DNA of 64,000 nt, taken from assembly GCF_003148495.1 (NCBI RefSeq), contig NZ_QGGH01000001.1, positions 62,986-126,985 of the forward strand, written 5' to 3'. Every line of letters begins with the position of its first letter. Position 1 is the first letter of the stretch. Made by a program: the position numbers and the translations under genes. This document shows, piece after piece, positions 20,523-28,335 of the stretch. A model generated the notes under the pieces. It was given only the letters and a program-made list of their open reading frames with translations. It had not been told where the DNA came from and made no database searches. This DNA comes from Mesorhizobium loti (GTDB lineage Bacteria > Pseudomonadota > Alphaproteobacteria > Rhizobiales > Rhizobiaceae).

Positions 20523-21324
20523 GATGTTTGCTGTCGGCCTTGGCAATGAAACGACGAATGATGGCGGCAAAACCTTCGGGGTCGGCGAGGGGATGAAAAT
20601 GCGCACCGGGAACTGAAACAAACCGGGCACCCGGTATCGCAGCGGCGATCGCCTCTGAAAGGGCTGATGGCGTCAGGATATCGCCGGCGGCCGCAATCAC
20701 CTGGACCGGGGCGTCGATGCGCTGCAGATCGTCAAGGCGGTCGTGGTCGAGCAGCATGCGCACGCGCGCGGCGCTCACCGTCAACGGCGCCAGGGTGCGG
20801 GGGGCGGCGGTGACGGCAGCTTCAAGCTGCCCGGCGTTGGTATCAAGGTAGGACGGCTCGTGGCAGAGCACATGGCCTAGGCGCTGGTAGGTCTCGGCTA
20901 GGCCGGCCTCCAGCAGCTCGGCGCGGGCGCTGAAGAGCGTGCGGAAACGGCTGTCGGCGCGCGCCCAGGAACTACTGATCGTATAGCTCAGGCCGAGTTC
21001 CGCATGATCGAGCGCCAGCACCTGCGCGATGGCGCCACCGGTGGAATGCCCGACAATATGGGCGGGCCCGCCCGTCTGCACCAGGAGGCCGGCAATGTCG
21101 CTGGCGATCAGGGGAATGGAGCAGGGGCTTTCCGGGCGATCGCTGCGGCCGGCGCCGCGATGGTCGGTGACGATGATGCGATGGTCGGCCTCGAGCAGGC
21201 GTACCACACCAGCCCAGAATCTTCCGTCACCGCCGAGCCCCGGGATGAGGATGAGGCGCGGGCCATGGCCGCCTGATGTCTCGTAGTGGATGCGGCAGCC
21301 ATCGGCGGCGGTGAAGAAGGGCAT
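20512..21324 (-). CDS. Alpha/beta-fold hydrolase
   Basis: A 270-residue hydrolase with the catalytic triad visible: nucleophile in GHSTGG near residue 93, acid in GDILTP near 218, histidine in AHFHPL near 246. The oxyanion-hole region reads LIPGLGGDGRFW. It resembles 3-oxoadipate enol-lactonase and other small-ester or C-C hydrolases. The start overlaps the aspartate-dehydrogenase-like stop as TGATG and its end overlaps the mutase-like start, so the three are translated together. The substrate is unknown. Confidence 0.88.
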   Translation of the reverse strand: MPFFTAADGCRIHYETSGGHGPRLILIPGLGGDGRFWAGVVRLLEADHRIIVTDHRGAGRSDRPESPCSIPLIASDIAGLLVQTGGPAHIVGHSTGGAIAQVLALDHAELGLSYTISSSWARADSRFRTLFSARAELLEAGLAETYQRLGHVLCHEPSYLDTNAGQLEAAVTAAPRTLAPLTVSAARVRMLLDHDRLDDLQRIDAPVQVIAAAGDILTPSALSEAIAAAIPGARFVSVPGAHFHPLADPEGFAAIIRRFIAKADSKHHDR

Positions 21325-22100
21325 CAGTTGCGGCCCTCCCTGTCGAGCAACTCGCCAAGCGCCGCGACGAGGCTGAGCGCGGTCAGCGCCGAAGTCTTGG
21401 GATTGCCGGGCGAGGGCGCGTTGACGAGGCGGAAGGAAGCGCTGCCGGCGGAGCTCTCGACCTCGATTTCATGCGTGTTGCCGGTGGCTCTCGGATCGGC
21501 AACCACGCTAACGGTGACCTTGTCGATGCCTGCCGCGAGCGCCACGGCGAAGGCGGCGTTGAGGTTTTTCGGATAGAGTTTTGCCGCTTGCGCGGGCGTG
21601 CCCTCGAAGAGCGATACTGCTTCGTGCTCGGCTGACAGGCCAAGGGCGGCAAGCTCGGCTCTCCAGGCTGCCTGCGGCTTGCGCGAGGTGTAGCGCACCC
21701 GCGCCTCGGGAAGGGCCGCTATCGCCCTGAGATAGTCGAGGCCGCCCAACGCGCCTGACGGCAGGATCAAGCGCGCGCCGCTGTTGCGCGAAGCATCGGT
21801 CAATCGGGCGGCAAGTATCGGATCGGAGAACGCACCGATCGAAGCGATCATGGTCGGGATGCCGGCGTCGAGAAGCGCCGGCACATAGGCGGCGACTGCC
21901 TGCTGGCTTGCCGCCTCCACCACCGCCCTGGGGCGCGCCTCGATCAGCGCATCCAGCCGCGTGACAGCGCTGACATTCGCCGGCACTGCGGGGCGGGCGC
22001 CTTCGCGCGTCAGCGCTACCCAGCGACATGAGTCCTGCGGGAAAGCGGAGACGATCTCGCGCGCGATCGTGCCGAAGCCGATGAGGCCGAGCGTCACCAT
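21324..22100 (-). CDS. Aspartate-dehydrogenase-like enzyme (NadX family)
   Basis: A 258-residue NAD(P)-dependent amino-acid dehydrogenase. It shows the Rossmann motif GFGTIA near 8-13, the central PSGALGGLDYLRA near 118, KLYPKNLNAAFAVALAAGIDKVTVSVVADP near 180-208 with a following NTHEIEV (likely catalytic His), and the NAPSPGNPKTSALTALS ending. The family deaminates L-aspartate to iminosuccinate or runs the reverse. Here the setting is catabolic, so an aspartate analogue is plausible; next to a B12 mutase, a 3-methylaspartate-like compound is one hypothesis. Confidence 0.85.
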   Translation of the reverse strand: MVTLGLIGFGTIAREIVSAFPQDSCRWVALTREGARPAVPANVSAVTRLDALIEARPRAVVEAASQQAVAAYVPALLDAGIPTMIASIGAFSDPILAARLTDASRNSGARLILPSGALGGLDYLRAIAALPEARVRYTSRKPQAAWRAELAALGLSAEHEAVSLFEGTPAQAAKLYPKNLNAAFAVALAAGIDKVTVSVVADPRATGNTHEIEVESSAGSASFRLVNAPSPGNPKTSALTALSLVAALGELLDREGRN

Positions 22101-22111
22101 CCGAGGCTTCT

Positions 22112-22648
22112 TCAGGGGTTCTGTTTCAGAGGATCGAACTTGTCGGCGAGGTCTGCCCCGAACACTGTCTTGCGCTCGATTTCCAGGACGTTTTCCGGGC
22201 GCGGGAAATTGGAGGGCACACGGTCGCCGGGCTTGCGCGGCTTGCCGATCAGGCGAAAGAAGTCCTCAAGCCCGTTCGGCACGATCAACCAGATCCAGCG
22301 AAGGCGCGTATCGCCATCGTTGATGAACATGTGACGGACATTCTTCGGCAGGAACACAACGCTGTCCGGTTCCAGCGGATATTCCTTGCCGTCGATGACG
22401 GCGCGGCCATGGCCTTCGATGACGTAGACCGTCTCTTCGTTGCGGTCATGCGTGTGTTCGCGAACATAGCCGCCGGGCGCTACCGATTGCGTGCCCAGTG
22501 CGAAGGGGTGCTCCATGCCGACGATGTGCGGCGCGAGCGCGACGTCGATATGGCCGTTTGCCGGTACCGGCTGCCAGTAGCTTTCGCGCGTTTCGGTTCC
22601 GGAAACATGGATGCCTGTCGGCGCGGGTTGAAGGCGGGTGTCGTCCAT
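22112..22648 (-). CDS. Cupin-domain protein
   Basis: A 178-residue single cupin. Metal-binding residues are visible in EHTHDRNEETVYVIEGHG (about residues 69-86) and in the second motif around PKNVRHMFIN. Cupins in such settings act as dioxygenases, isomerases or binding proteins. The start is ATG 22648; the open frame before it runs into the operator. It is the first gene of the operon cupin-AspDH-hydrolase-mutase and is divergent from the KstD-like gene. Confidence 0.85.
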   Translation of the reverse strand: MDDTRLQPAPTGIHVSGTETRESYWQPVPANGHIDVALAPHIVGMEHPFALGTQSVAPGGYVREHTHDRNEETVYVIEGHGRAVIDGKEYPLEPDSVVFLPKNVRHMFINDGDTRLRWIWLIVPNGLEDFFRLIGKPRKPGDRVPSNFPRPENVLEIERKTVFGADLADKFDPLKQNP

Positions 22649-22720
22649 GGCTCTGCCTCTCGAAAGGAGCTGCGAAGGTCGTGCGGGGCACGCTGCTGAC
22701 CAAGAGAGGGTACAGCGCAA

Positions 22721-22733
22721 AAAGTGTCGACAC
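22721..22733. promoter_or_regulatory. Putative GntR operator, site 4 (AAAGTGTCGACAC)
   Basis: The core GTGTCGACAC at 22724-22733 lies between the divergent cupin operon (start 22648) and the KstD-like gene (start 22798), nearly midway, and is preceded by an A tract as in site 3. Confidence 0.72.
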
Positions 22734-22797
22734 AATAGTAGACAGATTAAATTTCCTGCCTCTATAGTGCCGTGATGATGATGGCAGGGGAATGCCG

Positions 22798-24402
22798 ATG
22801 GGCGAGTACGACGTTCTGGTGATCGGTTCGGGATCGGCGGCCTGCTCGGCGGCGCTGCGGGCCGCCAAGGGCGGCCTCAAGGTGCTTGTCATCGAAAAGA
22901 GCGAATGGCTGGGCGGCACCTCGGCCATGTCCGGGGCCGGGGTCTGGATACCCGCCAACCATGTCGCGGCCGAAGCCGGCATCGCCGACAGCCGCGAGGA
23001 TGCGCTCGCCTATCTGCGCGCGGTCGCGCCCGAAGGGTGGGAGCAGAAGGAAGATACGCTCTGGGGCGCGTTCGCCAAGGCCGCTCCGGACATGCTGCAC
23101 TTCCTGTCCGTCAACACGCCGCTCGATTTTCGCCTGATCAACGAGCCGGACCCCTTTGCCGAAGCGCCTGGCGGCAAGCTCTACGGCCGCATGCTCTCGC
23201 CGAGGCCGCTCAGCCGCCGTATCCTGGGCAAGTTTGCACGGAGCCTGCGCCGCTCAACCCTTCCCCACAGTTTCACCTACCAGGAGATCGTCGACCTCGA
23301 TCTTTATCACCATCCTATCCGAGCCGGGTTGAAGGTCTGGCCGAAGCTTCTATGGCGATGGCTGACGAATTCCGGCGGCCAGGGCACGGCTCTCATGACC
23401 GGGCTCATCAAGGGCTGCCTCGATGCCGGCGTCACATTTCAGCCGGGAACGCGTGCCGTCACCCTGCTCCAGGACCCGGACTCGCGCATCACCGGCGCGG
23501 AAGTGGAGAGCGAGGGCCAACATACGAAGATCGTCGCGCGTCGCGGCGTCGTGATCGCAACCGGCGGCTTCGAATGGGACGCCGAGATGCGTGCGCGCCA
23601 CTTCCCCGGCGCCTTCGACCGGATCGGCAGTCCGCGCGGCAATGAGGGCGACGGCCAGAAGCTTGCGGCTTCCGTTGGCGCGCAGCTGGACCGCATGGAT
23701 CAGGCGAACGTCTATCCCTGCCTGCCGACGCGCTACCAGGGAAAATCGCACGGCTTGCCGATGACCTTCCAGGCCGAGCCGCACTCGATCGTCGTCGATC
23801 GCGATGCAAAGCGCTTTGTCAGCGAAAACGCGTTCAACATCGGCGAGGCGATCGATGCGCGCGGGCCGGACGGCGCGCCGATCCATCTGCCCTGCTATCT
23901 CGTTGGCGATCATCGTTTCCTGAAAACGTCGCTGCCTTTCCGCTGGTATGCCTCCTACGAGCGCGATTGGATCAAGAAGGCCGATACGATCGCTGGCCTT
24001 GCCGCCAAGCTCGGACTGCCGGCAGCGGCGCTTGAGGAGACAATCGCCCGCTGGAACGGCTTTTGCGCGAAGGGGCACGATGCGGACTTCCAACGCGGCG
24101 ACAACGGTTGGGAGGCATACAAGGCGCATGGCCCCGAGAATCGGCTGAAGCCGATCGACAAAGCGCCCTATGTCGGCATGACGATCAATCGCTCGATCCT
24201 CGGCACCAAGGGCGGCGCTCGCACCAATGAGCGCGCGCAGGTGTTGAGGCCGGACGGTTCGATCATCCCCGGCCTCTATGCGGCCGGGCTTGCCATGGCC
24301 AACCCCATCGGCACCCGCGCCGTAGGAGCCGGCACGACGCTGGGGCCCAATCTGACATGGGGCTTCATCGCCGCCGAGACGATCCTGCATCAAAACCGGT
24401 AA
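22798..24402 (+). CDS. FAD-dependent oxidoreductase, 3-ketosteroid-dehydrogenase / fumarate-reductase-like
   Basis: A 534-residue flavoprotein of the FAD_binding_2 family. It has the N-terminal dinucleotide motif IGSGSAACSAALRAAKGGLKVLVIEK near 8-33, then LGGTSAMSGAGVWIP, a GTALMTGLIKGCLDAG segment, and a C-terminal GTRAVGAGTTLGPNLTWGFIAAE that closes the flavin site. Members desaturate C-C bonds in steroids and other ring or acid substrates. Steroid genes are absent here, so a 2-ene-forming dehydrogenation of another substrate is more likely. The start ATG 22798 has GGGGA 6 bases upstream. An operator-like palindrome lies 65 bases before it. Confidence 0.85.
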   Translation: MGEYDVLVIGSGSAACSAALRAAKGGLKVLVIEKSEWLGGTSAMSGAGVWIPANHVAAEAGIADSREDALAYLRAVAPEGWEQKEDTLWGAFAKAAPDMLHFLSVNTPLDFRLINEPDPFAEAPGGKLYGRMLSPRPLSRRILGKFARSLRRSTLPHSFTYQEIVDLDLYHHPIRAGLKVWPKLLWRWLTNSGGQGTALMTGLIKGCLDAGVTFQPGTRAVTLLQDPDSRITGAEVESEGQHTKIVARRGVVIATGGFEWDAEMRARHFPGAFDRIGSPRGNEGDGQKLAASVGAQLDRMDQANVYPCLPTRYQGKSHGLPMTFQAEPHSIVVDRDAKRFVSENAFNIGEAIDARGPDGAPIHLPCYLVGDHRFLKTSLPFRWYASYERDWIKKADTIAGLAAKLGLPAAALEETIARWNGFCAKGHDADFQRGDNGWEAYKAHGPENRLKPIDKAPYVGMTINRSILGTKGGARTNERAQVLRPDGSIIPGLYAAGLAMANPIGTRAVGAGTTLGPNLTWGFIAAETILHQNR

Positions 24403-24453
24403 TCGCGGGGCCTCGCGCACCATAAGGAGCGCGCTCATCGCCACGATCCGCTG

Positions 24454-24978
24454 ATGTCCCGTAACCAAAGCTGCAGGACGTATCCAGGCCCTGCGGCATG
24501 GCTCGATGACGCGCAACAGAATGGCCACGCGCGAGCCGGCTTCCACAGTATCGCCGGCTGGCACGGCCGAGCACATCTGCTGCGTGCGCGGTTCGAGGGC
24601 GTCGCCTTCGAGCACAAGCGCCATGTCGAGACTTTGCACAAAGCGGGCGTCGATTTCGACCAAGTGGTGCTGTCTGGCGGCGGCTCGCGCAGCACGGTCT
24701 GGCCGCAGATATTCGCCGATGTGCTGGGCGTGCCCGTTACCGTGGCACGCAGCCGGGAAACCGGAGCCCTGGGAGCGGCGATCGCTGCAGGCGCCGGCGT
24801 CGGCATCTTCGCGGACTACAGTGCCGGTGCCGCCGCCGTGACAGCGGCCGCTCGACACTTTGTGCCTGACGAGGCAGTTGCCGACGCATATGCACGGCGG
24901 TATCGACTGTACGGCGAGATCAACCAGGCGATGACCCCGATGCGGGAGCGCATCGCCGGACAGCAGGCACGCACGTGA
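24454..24978 (+). pseudogene. C-terminal remnant of an FGGY-family carbohydrate kinase
   Basis: About 140 recognisable residues match the end of xylulokinase-like FGGY kinases: HLLRARFEGVAFEHKRHVE, then VVLSGGGSRSTVWPQIFADVLGVPV, then ETGALGAAIAAGAGVGIF. A full kinase is about 490-520 residues; the whole N-terminal half, including the phosphate-binding loop and catalytic Asp, is missing, and the 5' part of the frame is not kinase-like. Its stop overlaps the GTG start of the GMC oxidoreductase (GTGA), so it probably still shares a transcript. Likely a deletion remnant. Confidence 0.75.
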
Positions 24979-26591
24979 CCGAAGCTTCACCGTCCCCGTT
25001 CGGCAGTTACGACTACGTCATCGTCGGTGCTGGCTCCGCCGGCTGCGTGCTCGCCAACCGGCTTTCGGCCGATCCGCGCAACAATGTGCTGCTGCTCGAG
25101 GCCGGCGGCAGCGACCGCTATCACTGGGTCGATATCCCGATCGGCTACCTCTTCTGCATGGGCAACCCGCGCACCGACTGGATGATGAAGACCGAGCCGG
25201 AAGCAGGTCTCAACGGACGCAGCCTCAACTATCCGCGCGGCAAGGTGCTTGGCGGCTGTTCATCGATCAACGGCATGATCTACATGCGCGGCCAGGCCGC
25301 CGACTATGATGGCTGGCGTCAGGCCGGCAATGCTGGCTGGGGCTGGGACGATGTCCTGCCCTACTTCCTCAAATCGGAAGACTTCCATGGTGGCAAGAGC
25401 GCCATGCACGGAAGCGGCGGCGAGTGGCGGGTCGAACGGCAGCGGCTGTCATGGCCGATCCTCGACGCCTTCCGGGACGCGGCCGAGGAACTCGGCATCC
25501 CCCGCACCGACGACTTCAACACCGGCACCAATGAAGGCTCGGGCTATTTCGAGGTCAACCAGAAGAAGGGCGTCCGCTGGAACACATCGAAGGCGTTCCT
25601 GCGCGGCATAGCGGCGCGCAAAAACCTGCGCGTGGTGCTCGGCGCGGAGACTGAACGGCTCGAATTCGATGGCCGGCGCGTCATCGGACTCGTCTTCCGC
25701 CAAGGCGACCGCCTGCACCAGGTTCGCGCTGGACAGACGATCCTTGCAGCCGGCGCCATCAACTCGCCGAAGCTGCTCGAACTCTCTGGCGTCGGCCGCC
25801 CCGACCTGCTTTCGAGCATTGGCGTGGATGTCCGTCACGCCTTGCCGGGCGTCGGTGAAAATCTGCAGGACCATTTGCAGATCCGCACCGTCTTCAAGGT
25901 CGCCAATGCCGCGACGCTCAACCAGCGCTACCACAATCTGGTCAGCCGTGCGTCGATGGGGCTGGAATACGCGCTCAAGCGCAGCGGGCCGCTGTCGATG
26001 GCGCCAAGCCAGCTCGGCATCTTCGCCAGGAGTGATCCGCGCCTTGCAACGCCCGACCTCGAATATCATGTGCAGCCACTGAGCACCGACCGGCTGGGCG
26101 AGCCGCTGCATCGCTTTCCAGCCGTGACAGTGTCGGTCTGCAATCTACGACCGGAAAGCCGGGGCACCGTACATATGGGTTCATCCGATGCACGGGAGGC
26201 GGCGAAGATCCGACCGAACTATCTTTCCACCGAGGGAGACCGCACCGTGGCCGTCGCCTCGTTGCGCCATGTCCGCAGTCTGATGAAGGCCCGCGCCGTG
26301 GCGCGCTTTGCGCCCGAAGAAATGCTGCCCGGCACGCAGTATGACAGCGACGAAGACCTCATCCGCAAGGCCGGCGATATCGGCACGACGATCTTCCACC
26401 CCGTCGGCACCTGCAAGATGGGTTCGGATAACATGGCGGTGGTCGACGATGGCCTGCGTGTTCACGGGCTTGCCGGACTGCGCGTGGTCGATGCCTCGAT
26501 CATGCCGACAATCGTTTCGGGCAACACCAACTCGCCGGTCGTCATGATCGCGGAGAAGGCAGCCGAGATGATCCTGCAAGAGGCCCGCTGA
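24975..26591 (+). CDS. GMC-family oxidoreductase (choline/alcohol dehydrogenase-like)
   Basis: A 538-residue FAD enzyme that oxidises an alcohol to the aldehyde. It has the ADP-binding motif VGAGSAGCVLANRL near 17-30, GMC signature 1 around PRGKVLGGCSSINGMIYMRG near 86-105, signature 2 around GAINSPKLLELSGVG near 255-270, and the catalytic His region FHPVGTCKMG near 473 followed by the VVDASIMPTIVSGNTNSPVVMIAEKAA ending. Length matches choline dehydrogenase-type enzymes. The start is GTG, overlapping the kinase remnant stop, with no nearby better ATG. Substrate unknown. Confidence 0.9.
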   Translation: MTEASPSPFGSYDYVIVGAGSAGCVLANRLSADPRNNVLLLEAGGSDRYHWVDIPIGYLFCMGNPRTDWMMKTEPEAGLNGRSLNYPRGKVLGGCSSINGMIYMRGQAADYDGWRQAGNAGWGWDDVLPYFLKSEDFHGGKSAMHGSGGEWRVERQRLSWPILDAFRDAAEELGIPRTDDFNTGTNEGSGYFEVNQKKGVRWNTSKAFLRGIAARKNLRVVLGAETERLEFDGRRVIGLVFRQGDRLHQVRAGQTILAAGAINSPKLLELSGVGRPDLLSSIGVDVRHALPGVGENLQDHLQIRTVFKVANAATLNQRYHNLVSRASMGLEYALKRSGPLSMAPSQLGIFARSDPRLATPDLEYHVQPLSTDRLGEPLHRFPAVTVSVCNLRPESRGTVHMGSSDAREAAKIRPNYLSTEGDRTVAVASLRHVRSLMKARAVARFAPEEMLPGTQYDSDEDLIRKAGDIGTTIFHPVGTCKMGSDNMAVVDDGLRVHGLAGLRVVDASIMPTIVSGNTNSPVVMIAEKAAEMILQEAR

Positions 26592-26603
26592 CCGCTATCG
26601 GCT

Positions 26604-27521
26604 TCAAGCCATGGCAACGCCGCGCGATCGCCTTTTCTCCGCGGCCGCGAGCAGGTCGACGAAGGCGCGCACCTTGGCGGGCCGGAACCGGGCCGGTGGA
26701 AAGACGGCGTGGATGCCGCCGGTGGGCAAGCTCCAGTCGGCAAACACCGGTACCAGCCGCCCTTCGGCGATATCGTCGCTGACGCTGTAGTCCGGAAACA
26801 CGCCGAGCCCGATACCGGCGAGCACGCAAGCCAGGGCGGCCGGGCTCTTGTCGCACATGATGATTGGATTGAGCTCGGTCAGCACCCTCTCATTGTCCCT
26901 GGAAAACAGCCATTGGCCGATGCCGCGCAGCTGGGCGTTGCCGACCCAGGCCAGCGATCTTGCCTGGCGCGGCGTCACGTCGGGCGGCAGGCTTGCCGCG
27001 AAGCCAGGGCTCGCCACCACGGTCTGCCGGATCGTACCCAGGCGCCGCGCCTGGTTCGAGGAGTCGGTGAGCCAGCCGACACGGATACCGAGATCGATCT
27101 GCTCGTCCACCAGATTGCTGACCGCGTCATCGAATATGGCATCGACGCGCATGTGCGGATAGGTTCTGAGATAGGCCGCCATGACCGGAGCCACCATCTT
27201 GGTGCCGTAGTCGAGCGGCGCGGTCAGTCTCAGCGTTCCGCTCGGTTCGACGCCTCCGCGCGAGATTTCGCCATAGGCCGCCTCCGCTTCCCGCAGGATG
27301 ATCATCGCGCGGTCATAGAAGAGGCGACCCTCCTCGGTCGGTGTGACACGCCGCGTCGTGCGCTGCAGCAGCGTTGCGCCGAGTTCCTCTTCGAGCTTAC
27401 CGATCTGATGGCTGACCACGGCCTTGGCGACGCCAAGCCGGTCCGCCGCCGCGGTGAACGAGCCGGTTTCCATCACCGTGGTGAAGTAGGCCAGCCGATT
27501 GAGGTTCAGAAGTTCAGCCAA
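26604..27521 (-). CDS. LysR-family transcriptional regulator
   Basis: A 305-residue regulator with an N-terminal helix-turn-helix (TGSFTAAADRLGVAKAVVSHQIGKLEEELGATLLQRTTRRV, about residues 19-60) and a periplasmic-binding-like effector domain. The start appears to be TTG, since no in-frame ATG is available near the N-terminus. It is divergent from the DsbA-like and NAD-binding genes, with a perfect 19-base palindrome 13 bases upstream of its start, so it likely controls them and itself. Confidence 0.92.
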   Translation of the reverse strand: MAELLNLNRLAYFTTVMETGSFTAAADRLGVAKAVVSHQIGKLEEELGATLLQRTTRRVTPTEEGRLFYDRAMIILREAEAAYGEISRGGVEPSGTLRLTAPLDYGTKMVAPVMAAYLRTYPHMRVDAIFDDAVSNLVDEQIDLGIRVGWLTDSSNQARRLGTIRQTVVASPGFAASLPPDVTPRQARSLAWVGNAQLRGIGQWLFSRDNERVLTELNPIIMCDKSPAALACVLAGIGLGVFPDYSVSDDIAEGRLVPVFADWSLPTGGIHAVFPPARFRPAKVRAFVDLLAAAEKRRSRGVAMA

Positions 27522-27533
27522 GGTGACAGTCTT

Positions 27534-27552
27534 TGTCTGATTGAATCAGACA
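27534..27552. promoter_or_regulatory. Candidate LysR operator (TGTCTGATT-G-AATCAGACA)
   Basis: A perfect inverted repeat with 9-base arms around one base, between the divergent LysR gene (start 27521) and the DsbA-like gene (start 27642). It contains the T-N11-A pattern expected of LysR recognition sites. Function inferred from position and symmetry. Confidence 0.75.
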
Positions 27553-27641
27553 GTTTGTATTATTGGGCGCCATTTATCGCAAGACCCCCGCCTGCCACAT
27601 AGGAGCCAAGGCATTCGACGAGGCCAGCAGCCGGACCAGGG

Positions 27642-28292
27642 ATGGCAGCGATTATGAGCAATTCAGAAGTGACCTATCTTTTCGATCCACTCTGCGGCTG
27701 GTGCTATGGCGCCACCCCGATGCTCGACAGGCTGTCGGCCACCGGCGTGCGCATCGAGCTGCTGCCGACCGGCCTGTTCTCTGGTGCCGGCGCGCGTTCG
27801 ATGGATGAAGGTTTTGCCGCCCACGCCTGGTCGAACGACCAGCGCATCGAGCGCCTGACCGGACAAGTGTTCACGCCGGCCTACCGGCACAATGTCCTCG
27901 ATATCAGCGGGACCCTGCTTGATTCGCATGCCGCCACGCTCGGCATCAGCGCCGCTGGCCTGGAAGATCCCAGCCGCCGGCTTGCCGCGCTGAAGGCGAT
28001 CCAGCGGGCACGCTATGTCGACGGCAGCGATGTCGTGACGACCAGCGGTGTCGCCGAGGTGCTCGCCGCCGCCGGCATGGCGGACGCCGCCGAGATGCTT
28101 AAGGCGCCGACCGAAACATTGCTGACGGCCCACCGCGAGCTGGTCGGCCGCGGCCGTGCGCTGTTCCAGCGCCTGCATGCCGATGGCGTGCCTTCGCTGG
28201 CGGTCATCCGCAACGATGCCCCCCGGCTCATCGGTTCCAACGCACTGTTCGGCAGCTTCGACAATCTCGTTGCCCATATCGCGGCGGCGTGA
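27642..28292 (+). CDS. DsbA-family (thioredoxin-fold) protein with CGWC motif
   Basis: A 216-residue cytoplasmic protein (no signal peptide) with the thioredoxin-fold opening YLFDPLCGWCYGATPML, carrying the redox pair C-G-W-C near residues 17-20, and a mostly helical insertion. It resembles FrnE/HCCA-isomerase-like DsbA relatives, which act as cytosolic disulfide oxidoreductases. A second ATG at 27654 (MSNSEV) is an equally good start. It is followed 43 bases later by an NAD-binding gene in the same direction; both probably answer to the LysR protein, perhaps under oxidative or electrophile stress. Confidence 0.85.
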   Translation: MAAIMSNSEVTYLFDPLCGWCYGATPMLDRLSATGVRIELLPTGLFSGAGARSMDEGFAAHAWSNDQRIERLTGQVFTPAYRHNVLDISGTLLDSHAATLGISAAGLEDPSRRLAALKAIQRARYVDGSDVVTTSGVAEVLAAAGMADAAEMLKAPTETLLTAHRELVGRGRALFQRLHADGVPSLAVIRNDAPRLIGSNALFGSFDNLVAHIAAA

Positions 28293-28335
28293 TCCCGTCC
28301 TCCAGAAACCTCCAACAAGGAATAAGGAAACAGAC

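Noticed and set aside
20523-22798. Cobalamin riboswitch upstream of the B12-dependent protein operon
   Set aside because: No B12-box-like conserved sequence or long structured leader was found; the upstream regions are short and occupied by genes or the operator.
12434-24402. Vitamin B6 (4-pyridoxate) degradation cluster, known from Mesorhizobium and also using a 3-hydroxyacyl-CoA-dehydrogenase-family enzyme and SDRs
   Set aside because: No flavin ring-opening monooxygenase, metallo lactonase, decarboxylase or pyridoxamine aminotransferase was seen, and the E1/E2, B12 and Liv components do not fit.
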